Origin: Boesenbergia rotunda | Lineage: Eukaryota > Streptophyta > Magnoliopsida > Zingiberales > Zingiberaceae | DNA: 64,000 nt | Assembly (NCBI GenBank): GCA_024364735.1 | Contig: JAGFNQ010000957.1 | Location: 815,014 to 879,013 of the forward strand | Direction of reading: 5' to 3' | Shown: positions 46,893-56,477 of the stretch, one piece after another | Layout: every line of letters starts with the position of its first letter | Numbering within the stretch: the stretch's first letter is position 1 | Translations under genes and position numbers: made by a program | Notes under the pieces: model-generated | Databases searched by the model: none | The model's input: the letters and a program-made list of their open reading frames with translations, nothing else | Told to the model about the DNA's origin: nothing

Positions 46893-49090
46893 CTGCGGTA
46901 TAAGAAAAATAAGACTATAAGCACATAGGCTTAGTAAGACCCTATCCTACTCACGAAAATCCATACGTCACATATTCATAAACATGAAACAGTTGACATT
47001 GCATAATTCCGAACATAAAGCATAAACTTAACGCATACCTATCATGGCATAATTCTTGACATCACCATAAACATAAACTTACTTATCATGACATAATTCT
47101 TAACATGAACATTTGCATAAACATACTTATCATGGTATCATTTTTAACATGAGTATAAACATAAACATACTTATCATAGTATCATTCTTAACATAAACAT
47201 AAGCTTAAGCATACTTATCATGGTATCATTCTTAACATGAATCATAATCATAAACATACTTTTCATGGCATCATTCTTAACATAAACATAAGCTTAAGCG
47301 TACTTATCATGGTATCATTCTTAACATGTATCATAAACATAAACATACTTTTCATGGCATCATTCATAACATAAACAAAAGCTTAAGCGTACTTATCATG
47401 GTATCATTCTTAACATGTATCATAAACACAAACATACTTTTCATGGCATAATGCATAACATGAATGAATGCATGAGTCAAATGCATATATCATAAGGATG
47501 TTTAATTTGAAAACCATAGTTATAAATACTTGAACATAATCATAACATCATGGGGGTCCCCGCCTTGTACCACATACATACATCATATGCGCGCATCCCT
47601 AAGTAAATACGAGGTAGCTAGTCTCGACCTACTAAGGTAAGGACAGCTACGGTAGTCCTAGAACCGAGGCGTTCTTAAGGTGCCCATCCCTGTTGGACAG
47701 CTTCGATAGTCCCAGAACCGTGGACAGCTTCGGTAGTCCAGAACCGGGGCGTTCTTAAGGTGCCCATCCCTTGGACCCTTACTTCGGTCTGGTACAAGCC
47801 CATTCATAAAAATAAAATACTTCACATGCTTCATCATTCATAGAATATTCTTAGCATAAATATAATCTTGTTTCATGAAACTTGACATAAGAATAGGAAC
47901 AGCTGCGGTAGTTCCAGAACAGTTGACAGCTACGGTAGTCCAGAACCGAGGCGTTCTTAAGGTGCCCATCTCTTGGCATGACATAAACATACTTAACATT
48001 TCATCATTCATACTTAACATCATGATGCCTTAAAGGCATGAACATTCATCATCATTCATTATCTTCATTCATAAGGTATGTCATGCTTACATCATTTTGT
48101 CTTAGAGCCATGATCATCATTTTCATTCATCATCTTCATTCTTAAGCATAGCATACATACATATCATTCATAAATCATGGCATACATACATGTCATTCAT
48201 AAAACATGGCATACATACATATCATTCATAAATCATGGCATACATACATAATTAGCATCTTAATTCATAAAACTTGCATGATTATGGTATATAGGTAAAC
48301 ATGCATAGATCTTTTCATACATGATTCATACTCCCTAGGTTCGTGGCCCATGGTCTAAACATTCATGAATAAATATAACACATGACCTAACATACAAAGT
48401 CATAATACATCATACATGAAGCTAGGGTTTTGGGTAGCATAGCAATTCTTACAACATGCTTAAACATATACATACATCATAATAAAACATAAACAAGTAT
48501 CCTTGAAACCTTAACCCCACCTAAACCCTAATTTAGGGGATTGGTCGAATGGTTAATAGGAGGAGTCTCCCTTATTCAATCAACATGAATGGTTCCATAA
48601 GTAAAAGCAAACCCATACGTTACACACCATGACATTGGGAGCCATTAAACCCTATAATTGGAGCTAACCCTAAGTCTTAGCCCCCCATCTTGACTTTGGC
48701 CGAAACCCTAGAGGGTCACAAGCACATGGAAAAATTCATACAAGTCCCAATTTACATCTTATAACTTACATATAATACCATAGGGAGCCATTAGAACCCT
48801 TGCTTGGAGTTAACCCTAACTTCTTGCACTATAACCCATCTTGGCCGAATGTTACAAGACCATGGGTCATGTAAAAACTTCCTCATAAATCCCCATTAAC
48901 ATTCTTTACCACATAAGAAAACCTAGGAAACATTATTGGAAAGTTAGATCCAAGACTAAACATGGAAACTTATGGTGGCCGAAACCTTTGGAGGCCCTAA
49001 CCCTATTTTTTCCATCATATATTCCAAAAAAAATTCTTATATCATGATCACAACTTGAAAACTATTATACCACAGGTGAGGGAGTCTTAT
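46893..49090 (-). other. Candidate intron inside Gypsy A 5' LTR, donor mutated
   Basis: The acceptor CTTATACCGCAG|ATCA is kept at 46893. The donor reads GGAAG|ATAAG instead of GGAAG|GTAAG because of a C-to-T change on the plus strand at 49090. If the intron is real, this transcribed copy has lost splicing at this site. Confidence 0.45.
47562..47800. repeat. Inverted-repeat module, Gypsy A 5' LTR
   Basis: The left arm carries one change (CGCCTTGTACC); the right arm is GGTACAAGCC (47791-47800). Inside are GCGCGCATCCC and three GGTAGTCC-type repeats. Confidence 0.82.
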
Positions 49091-49435
49091 CTTCCTTGAT
49101 CTTGCTTAGAAACTTTGAATAGAAAGTAAAAAGAAACATCCTTGACCCTAAACTTCTCCTTAGCCCTTGTAGCCTTGTAGAAGGCCTTGGATCTTCAAGA
49201 TGGAGTCCTTTGTGAAGCTTTTCCAAGGGAGAATCCCCTTGGTGATTTTCGGCAAGAAGAAGGAGGAAGAGGGAGATGGGATTTCGGTGGGGGGTGGAGG
49301 AAGGAGGAAGAAGAGATCTATTTATAATGCCCTTTTGTCTCTTCACAAGTGCCTTTTCATCTTCTTCATATGGTGACTCTTCACTTCCTTAAGCCTTAAC
49401 TAAAATCCACTTCATTATCTACTAGCACTCCCTTG

Positions 49436-49503
49436 TTTGGTGAATTGGTTAGTGCATGCATGGTGTTACACTATGTCCAAGGTTCAATCCTTGATACATG
49501 CAC
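49436..49503 (+). repeat. tRNA-like block, antisense in Gypsy A 5' LTR
   Basis: GGTGAATTGGTTAGTGCATG is followed by GTCCAAGGTTCAATCCTTGA and CATGCAC. The T-arm is intact, unlike the 3' LTR copy. Confidence 0.6.
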
Positions 49504-49819
49504 TTTATTTTTATTTTTATTTTATTTTATTTTTCTTTTAATTTCGGCAATGCCCCCTAAGGCCTACAAATAGCCATGCTAATATTCCTAATTTAAACCC
49601 ATTTCTATTTATATTAAATTCTACCTAAAATCCACTAATAACCATGGTACTAGAAAATCCCATGTAAGGCTCATTAGCACTTAGCTTTTTATTCTATATC
49701 GAAAATCATGGATCATCATGCTACGGTTTATACTAGTGTCCCTATGTTCCTCGAGAATCTTTCTAGGCATGGTCAATTTTTTTAAAGAAAATATTGAGAA
49801 AATTTTCTGGGTCGTTACA

Positions 49820-50530
49820 CCCAATCTGACGGAGGCAAAGAAGACGCGAAAGAAGAAGGCTCTTCAAGCTACGTGGGATGAATCTTCCTCCGAAGAAGAA
49901 GAAGAAGCTCCACTATCGAATCTTCTCGCCTTAATCACTTCGGAAGATGTCGACACCGGATCGGAATCGGAGCCAGACGACGGTAGGCTCACAATCTCAT
50001 AAAACGGCCAAATAACGGTAAGAGGTTATTCTGAAATTGAACTGTCGAAATTAATTGCTTATTTATCTCACAACTTGGCGAAAGCCAAAATCCGGGTCAA
50101 ATCCCTCTGACAGGAAGTAAAACTCCTGAAAGAGGAAGCCGACTCGAGATCCTTGACCGAGAAATTCCAGAAGGAAACTCCACTCAAGTTCAGAAGCTTG
50201 AAGAAGAGAATTCCGCCTTGAAAACTCAAGTCAAGGAGCTCAAAGTGGCTTTAGAACGATTCACTTCGGGTTCCAAGGGTCTTGACATGATCTTTGGAAA
50301 ATAGAAGTCCGTTCTTAACCAATCTGGATTAGGTTATCGAACCAAGTCTAGACAACGGTCTTATTATGCTGTACTGAACCAACCTAGAATTCAAGTTCAA
50401 GCATGGGTCCCCAAACTCTGTTTGAACAAACAGGCTGGACCAAACCAGTATTGGATCCCCAAGAACAAGATTCACATCTTGCCTAATCATTATCGAGGCT
50501 ATAGTCCAGGGGGAGCCAATATAAAAACAA
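49820..50530 (+). pseudogene. SIRE-like gag of E, C-terminal part
   Basis: The frame continues from 21580 through the CCCAA site: NLTEAKKTRKKKALQATWDE, then an acidic run and a TAA at 50000. The same frame carries on (ELSKLIAYLSHNLAKAK) with a TGA, then a 1-nt shift near 50180. Next is the SIRE gag coiled coil (QKLEEENSALKTQVKELKVA), GSKGLDMIFGK, a TAG for Gln, and LNQSGLGYRTK. It ends in QAWVPKLCLNKQAGPNQYWI and SPGGANIK at about 50525. The next expected protease motif is not found. Confidence 0.85.
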
Positions 50531-51290
50531 TATTCATAATTATTTTTTTTTTTTTTGCAATTTTCCTTTATTGCATGCTTGCTTGTTTATTTTCTTTTGC
50601 AATTCAGCATACTAAAACCTAGGACTGGTTAGACTAAGGACAAAATGACATAATTGAAATTTGAACAACATAGTATTGGGTGGAGGTGAGATGATAGTAC
50701 GTTAGGGAAGTCATTCTGGTGGAACTAGCCGAAGCTACCGATCCAAGACCCAAACTAGTTAGACCAAAATCTTTCAAGAAGTAACTTGAAGATGAATTTT
50801 CAATAAAAGGTTTTGTCAAGTAAAGGATTGATGATCCAATAAGGCTACGACCAAAGAAGGCCTACTGCCTCGCCAAGACCTGGAAGACAATTATTGAAAA
50901 TCAAATTCACTTTACTATTATCATATTTGAATCTAACACAAATTTCAATTAATCTTAGAATCAACACATTTTTTTCAAAATAAACTTAAACTTAATAAAA
51001 ATTTTCAAAGTTTATTTAACATTTCAAAATTAACCATGCCTTTCAAATTAAAATCTTTGTTTTTGTTAAAACCTATCTCACAAAATCCATAAGGTTAACG
51101 TGGTTGATAACTCTAGAGTAGGTGAGATAGTTAGGACTTAACATTTTGAATTTTATTCTGAAAATCACAAATAAACTCATCTTAAATGGAATCTAGGGTG
51201 TGTTTGATTTAATTATTGATTAGTCAAACACAGTCAACTGAGTCAAGCCTGGTCAACACAGTCAACCCTGGTCAACAGTCAAACTGGTCA
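50531..51290 (+). other. Spacer where pol of E would be expected
   Basis: This stretch is AT-rich, with a T-run near 50545 and no domain in any frame. In complete SIRE elements about 4 kb of protease, integrase, RT and RNase H separate gag from the 3' ORF. Here only about 0.8 kb remains. Confidence 0.7.
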
Positions 51291-51294
51291 ACGG

Positions 51295-51510
51295 TCAAGT
51301 CAAGGTCAACCCGGGCGCCCGAGACCTCACGGGCTCCTGGAGCCTTTACCTCCGCCCAAGGCAGTTAAACTGCCAAAAGTGGGATGACATCTGACTGGGG
51401 CGCCCGGGACCTCACGGGCGCCTCCATGACCTCCATTCAAGGTAGTCAGACTGCCAAATTTCACTGGCATCTGACCAGGGTGCCCGGGACCTCACAGGCG
51501 CCCGTGTGAG
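51295..51510 (+). repeat. LTR-like GC-rich palindrome cluster upstream of accessory ORF
   Basis: There are three near-copies of GGGCGCCCGGGACCTCACGG (about 51313, 51399, 51480), each an 8-bp inverted repeat around GGGACCTCA. The same motif type occurs in the SIRE-like LTRs of E and H (for example 62400-62625). Confidence 0.75.
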
Positions 51511-51513
51511 CCC

Positions 51514-51521
51514 TATATAAA
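51514..51521 (+). promoter_or_regulatory. Internal TATA box before accessory ORF of E
   Basis: CTATATAAAG in a GC-rich context, followed by a pyrimidine-rich leader (51530-51630). It lies 112 bp before the ATG at 51633, as expected for a separate transcript. Its surroundings resemble the LTR TATA region (TATAAAAG, 54995). Confidence 0.6.
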
Positions 51522-51632
51522 GGGCATCACTCCCTCTTCATTTCCCACACCAAACCAAATTCCTCCTTCACTTCTCTTCCTCCCAAGGCCCCCGAAAGCC
51601 CCTCTCGTGCCCTCGAACGCCCTACTTCAACC

Positions 51633-52870
51633 ATGCCTCCCCAGTATCATTTTAATTATGCATTTATAATTAGTTTTTCAATTATTTCGTCTCTTAAATG
51701 CAATTTTCTTATTCGCTTAGAAAACGACGCGTTACCCAACCAAACCCCGGGGTCGAACCTAGCCCAGACCCTACTTTCCCGAACTTAGAATTGTTTAATA
51801 AATTTGCTCAGACTACTTACAAACCGATCAAAACTAGTTTCCTAAATAGACAATTCTTTACCCAGTCCTGTCCAATAGCTATGGATGCTATTAACTTCTA
51901 TCAACTTGACCAGCTTGTCTTCTGCACCCATCCAGTGAACTCGACCCTGTGTGTAGAATTTTACAACAACCTGGTCAAACTAGATGACCTTTGCTATTCC
52001 TCTACTATACAGGGGATGCCTCTGACTATCTCACCTGCCTTACTCACTAGGTTTCTTGGACTGCGACCTTCCCAGTCCACGTTCTGTTGTTACCCTCTGA
52101 GAGACCCTCCCTTTGATCCTCCTTACTCACACATTGATCTAGATACTCTCTACTCCTACTTCTACAGAGATGCGCGAAACTCGTTGGTGCAACGGTATCA
52201 ATCCGTAGATCTCCGGGTTCAGGACTATGCTCTCTACAAAGTTTTGGTTCGTTGAGTCCTCCCCTTGACTACTCGAGATGTCGCGACCATGAGACCCTTC
52301 CATACCTTTCTTCTGTACGGTATGATCCATCATCTGGACATAAATATTAGCCTCCATATGTTCCATACGATTATCTACGCATCCAGCATTACGACTCAAG
52401 GTCGAGTACGGACCCCCTACTGTCATATCATCACCAATTTCCTTCACCACTACGGTTGCGACATCACCGTTGGGGAGGTCACCCCAATGACTGAGTTTGA
52501 CGAGATCGGGGCTAGGAACTTTTCACTAGTGGGTATAGACATTTCGGCCACCGGGGTTCTCTCATGGAGACGACAGAGGGCCGGAGCTCAGATCGACTCG
52601 GATGAGGAGGTGGAGGTAGATGTTGCCGATCTCACAGCCGAGATCAACGAGCACTTACAGGAGCCTCCGCCACCGACCACTGATGAGCACCTGACATCAC
52701 TGCGGATGGAGATTCATAGTCTCAGGAAAGAGATGAAGGATCGACACACTGAGTACATGGATGCCCTCCAAGCCGATCGTGAGACAAACAAAACTCGATA
52801 CAATGAAATGATGTCCATATTTCGGTCGTGGCAGCCTGGTCCATACGACCCCCCGGGCCCCTCCTCTTAG
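51633..52870 (+). pseudogene. Accessory ORF of SIRE-like element E (one in-frame stop)
   Basis: ATG at 51633; after removal of the candidate intron (51644-51720) the frame is 387 codons with a single TGA (52253) after KVLVR. N-terminus MPP followed by KRR. The globular region (LELFNKFAQTTYKP, FYNNLVKLDD, ALLTRFLGL, MRPFHTFLLYGMIHHLDINI) resembles the putative plant transposon protein domain described for 3' ORFs of plant retroelements; this is from memory of the layout, not a search. An acidic Asp/Glu stretch (52590-52660) and a C-terminal coiled coil (HLTSLRMEIHSLRKEMKD, 52690-52830) follow. It occupies the position of the SIRE env-like ORF, but I see no signal peptide or membrane segment. 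Function unknown. Confidence 0.7.
51644..51720 (+). other. Candidate 77-nt intron in accessory ORF
   Basis: CCCCA|GTATCA...TTTTCTTATTCGCTTAG|AAAACG. It is AT-rich against GC-rich flanks. Joining the 11-nt first exon restores the frame exactly and replaces an AT-rich hydrophobic stretch with a basic MPP/KRR start. Confidence 0.55.
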
Positions 52871-54141
52871 ATCAGAGTGACTTTCCAGCCATCTTATTGT
52901 ATATTTGATTATTTGACTGTCCCTACTGAGTAGGGTTGACTTGTGCTTGACTATTGGTTGATTTTGCTGGTCCTCCTGTTGACCAGTTGGCAAATTGTTT
53001 GATAAGTTATTAGTCTTATGCCATTTTACTTCAACAGCTAAGTCATGTACTTCATAATTGAATCTTATGCTTAGTAGAATAGGACTACTCTACATATTAT
53101 TTTTCAAAAATTGTTTTATTTCTTATATGTTAATTAATATGTTTTGAGAAATCATTTTTTTGTCCTGAAATTTAAAATAATTTTCCGACTTAGTTTTTTT
53201 TCAAAAACTTACCCCCTTCAAAACTAGGGTTTTTTCGCAAATGGACTTAGCTTAGACCCTAACCCTAGAACTGCATACACCTATAGATCTAGAAGCCAGC
53301 ATCTCACAAGCACTTTAGGGTACTTTTTGACTGATAACCTAGACTGGGTTGAGATGCTTAGGTCTATGCCTTGATTCATGATGCTTTAAGTCAGTGCATC
53401 TGCAGTAATTGGGGCAATAAATACAAATTGAACAGCAATCAGGTTAAGTGTCAAGCATAGAAAATCTAACTTGATCAGATCACTTAATTTGACTAACCCT
53501 AGCGAAAGCTACTATTTATGATAGTTAGTAAGTAGCTAACTGGGTTAGACTGGACCCAAACAAGAACGGTTTAATTTGGTTTGGTCCGGTTTATGCTTAT
53601 TAGAGTTGGTTCAATACAGAACTTCATTTTATTACTTTTTTTTTGCTGCTATAATTAGTTTTTTGATATATGGCAAAGGGGGAGAGAAAGGAAAGGAGAA
53701 AAGAATTTTTTTCAAAATTTTATTTTTCAAAACTTTTATCTCCTTTTTAAAAAGTAAAGTAAATAACGAAAATGCTTAAAAATATTTTTCAAATCTAAGC
53801 ATTTCAAAAATTAAATTTTTCTAAGTATGGAAAAACTTTTCGAAGTATGAAAATCGTTTTGAAAATTTTTCTAATTATGAATGACTTCAAAAACTTTTTG
53901 AGAAAATTTTCTTAAAACTTTTTGGAAAATTTTCTAAGTGTGAGGAAAATTTTGATTGAAAATTTTCTAAGTATTGAAAGCACTAAGTCAAATCTAAAGC
54001 ACTTAAAAAGTTTACAAAACCCCACTTATCATTGAAAAACTCAGGGGGAGAATATTCTGTTCAGGGGAAGAAAACTGAGTAGTATTTTTGAATTTTTTGC
54101 TTGTTATTAACTTAACTTTTTGAACAATGTTGCCATAAATC
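52871..54141 (+). other. 3' untranslated region of E
   Basis: No gene. It becomes increasingly A/T-rich, with many AAAATTTTCTAAGTAT-like repeats (53700-53990), and ends at the polypurine tract. Confidence 0.7.
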
Positions 54142-54155
54142 AAAAAGGGGGAGAT
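54142..54155 (+). promoter_or_regulatory. Polypurine tract of E
   Basis: AAAAAGGGGGAGAT directly before TGTTGGTG, the typical SIRE-class tract. Confidence 0.9.
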
Positions 54156-55424
54156 TGTTGGTGCAGGAAGCACCAAAGTCAAACCTGGGTTTTGATAATG
54201 GCAAAGGGTTCAGAAGTTAAGGTGTTAGTGTGATCTAACAAGCTTGCTAAGTGTGCAGGAAAGTCCTAGATAGACTAGGCAAGAAGTCCTGGCAAAGGGT
54301 TGGGCAAGAAGTCCTGGTCAAGGACTAGGCAAGATGACCTGACCAGATGTTCGGCAAAGAAGTCCTGGTCGAGGACTGGGCAAGAAGTCCTGGAAAAGGG
54401 CTGGCCACCGAAGACCTGACCGGAAGTTGGGCATGAAGTCCTCATCGCGGACTGGGCACGATGACCTGATTAGGTGGATTGGGCAAAAAGTCCAACCGAA
54501 GGAGCTGGTTGGCAAAAGATAAACTCTCCTGAGAGGAGTAGGTGAGGACGCGTTCCCCGTGCGAGGGAACAATAGGAGTCTATTTGACCTAGGGTTCCAT
54601 TTGAGATACCCAAAGTCAGAACCACGACAGCTTAAGCTGTAAATAATAACTAACATGTTTGCTTCTTTTTGATTTAGAACTAACCTTGGTTGCAAGGATC
54701 GAAGGAATGAGTTTCTGCAGCTGAGGAGCCTCAATGGAGTGAGGCGCCTCACTGGGGCTAGGCGCCCGGATGGATACGACCGCCCGAGTGGAAGGCTAAA
54801 CCAAAGCAAACCAAGCAAACTGCCACGAAGCCTTTTGGACCAAGACAGCTCAGGCGCCGGGACCATACGGGCGCCCCCATCAGCTCAGGCGCCCCTGTGA
54901 AGAGGATAAGCGTTGACCGAGCCTACGGATAAGAGTTCACACAGGAGAGGTCACGTGTAGGCACCCCCATCGACACAGGCGCCCCTATGGGTGCTATAAA
55001 AGGGGGTTCACCCCCAAGGCTTCACACATCTTCGCTCACAATGCTCCAAGACTTTTCGTTCAAGCGCTATGCTCCGACAAGCTCCGGCTTCGAGATTCCA
55101 GCCCAACAACGACCCTCTGCTCCGAAATTCGATCCACCTCGGGCGTCGATAAATTTAATTTACGAAAAGTGTTGCAATTTCAATTCTAGTTCTATATCTG
55201 TACTTAAAGTTGTAAAAGATCATTTCGAATATACAATTTCCCAAACTAAATAGTCAAGGACCGTGGGCCTTGGAGTAAGAGCCGACCGTGACTCCGAACC
55301 AAGTAAAACCAACCTGTGTTCGCGATTGTTTTGTTATTTTCTACTGCGTAACTGCTCTATTTTCAGAAAAGTTTGATATCGATATTCACCCCCCCCCCCT
55401 CTATCAATTTTCTCCGATCCAACA
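54156..55424 (+). repeat. Element E 3' LTR (complete)
   Basis: This 1269-bp LTR runs TGTTGGTG...GATCCAACA. TATA box TATAAAAG is at 54995-55002. Minisatellite of AAGAAGTCCTGG units (54280-54440) and GGCGCC-rich part (54740-54990). A C-run (55389-55399) near the end is shared with H and Y. Confidence 0.93.
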
Positions 55425-55746
55425 TTCTCGACCTGTGAGTCTTGCTTGGAAGGTAAGATGACCAAGAAGCCTTTCAAGGCTAAGGGGTATAGGGCCAAAG
55501 ATGTGCTAGAACTGATTCATTCTGATTTATGTGGTCCTATGTCCATCCAGGCTAGAGGTGACTTTGAATACTTCGTCACTTTCATTGACGATTATTCAAG
55601 GTATGGATACATTTACCTGATGCACCGCAAGTCTGAATACTTTGATAAGTTTAAAGAGTTCAAGGCTGATGTGGAGAAACATCGAGGTAAAAGTATCAAG
55701 ACACTACAATCAGATCGTGGTGGGGAGTACCTTTTTGGGGAGTTTA
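55425..55746 (+). pseudogene. Copia X integrase core, first part
   Basis: The frame continues from 15949: TCESCLEGKMTKKPFKAKG (end of pre-integrase), LIHSDLCGPMS (first Asp), FIDDYSRYGYIYLM, and TLQSDRGGEYLFGEF (second Asp). D interrupts after GEF at the GTTTA site. No stop within this piece. Confidence 0.92.
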
Positions 55747-56052
55747 TGTAACGCCCCAAATTTTCTGCTCTAGCGTAGTAATAATGGAACATGTGGCCAA
55801 GAATAATATTATGAATTTAGGGGGAAAAGTTATGAATAAAGAAATGTTAGGCATTATCTTGACACGTAGTGGATGTGTGATAATTATGATTAGGTATTAT
55901 ATTTAATGTTATGCTTAAGTATCCTACACATGTATGAATGAATAATGATATGCATATGCATGTGTATGAATTAAATAAGTAGCGTTCTCTAGGTGGGCTT
56001 TGGTTATGCGGGCTTGGAAAAAATAATAAAAGGAAGAGAAAGCGAAAAGAAG

Positions 56053-56133
56053 AGGAGGTGCCAAGGATTGAACCTTGGACCTCAAAGAAAAGTCAATCCT
56101 TAAGAATGCATATGTAACCAATTCACCCAGCAG
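56053..56133 (-). repeat. tRNA-like block in solo LTR D
   Basis: On the minus strand: GGGTGAATTGGTTACATATG, a longer spacer, then GTCCAAGGTTCAATCCTTGG. The T-arm is identical to that of B although the LTRs are otherwise well diverged. Confidence 0.6.
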
Positions 56134-56477
56134 AGGAGTGCTATTAGAAGAAGATGGGAAATTGTAGATAAGTGGGAAAGAAGATGAAGAGACACAAAAA
56201 AAAAATTGAAGATACACTATTAAAGAGGTGCTTGCCTCTTTACTCACCATAAAAGGCCATGAAGAGGAGGAAATGCCTAAGGCATTTTCGGCCAAGAATC
56301 CCCCCCTTTCTCTCCACCAAACTCTTCCCCTTCCTCCTCTTCCTCACCAAAATCAAGTCCTTCACCTCCTAGAGAAAACCAGACCAAAAGAAGAGAAGAA
56401 CAAGAGGAGTGCTAGAGTTTAAGAGGTCTTTTCTTCTCAAAAAAAAATTTGGAGATCTTTTGGGAACATAAGCACAA

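Larger units (their letters stand above)
21586..49819 (-). mobile_element. Gypsy chromovirus A (Tekay/Del-like), minus strand
   Basis: A is flanked by perfect CCCAA duplications (21581-21585, 49820-49824). 3' LTR: 21586-23055 plus 41698-43623, split by B. Internal region 43624-46422, 5' LTR 46423-49819. The internal region holds integrase only, then a non-coding stretch and a PBS. No gag, protease, RT or RNase H is visible, so this copy is non-autonomous or heavily deleted. Confidence 0.9.
46423..49819 (-). repeat. Gypsy A 5' LTR
   Basis: This 3397-bp LTR starts TGTAATGCCCACC on the plus strand, with two changes from the 3' copy. Minus TATA box TATAAATAG is at 49318-49326. The CAT-rich minisatellite is at 47080-47450. 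Its end is ...GGGTCGTTACA. Confidence 0.92.
15950..55424 (+). mobile_element. SIRE-like Copia element E, without pol, plus strand
   Basis: Ends are TGTTGGTG...CCAACA, flanked by TTCCC (15945-15949) and TTCTC (55425-55429), a target duplication with one change. Own parts: truncated 5' LTR 15950-16760, leader 20446-20665, gag 20666-21580 plus 49820-50530, accessory ORF 51633-52870, polypurine tract 54142, 3' LTR 54156-55424. No protease, integrase or RT is seen between gag and the accessory ORF. The remaining span is insertions F, G, A, B and C. Confidence 0.88.

Noticed and set aside
54318..54866. 182-codon minus-strand ORF in the 3' LTR of E
   Set aside because: It is antisense to the LTR and made from the AAGTCCTGG minisatellite and GC-rich repeats. 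Not open at the same place in the truncated 5' LTR.
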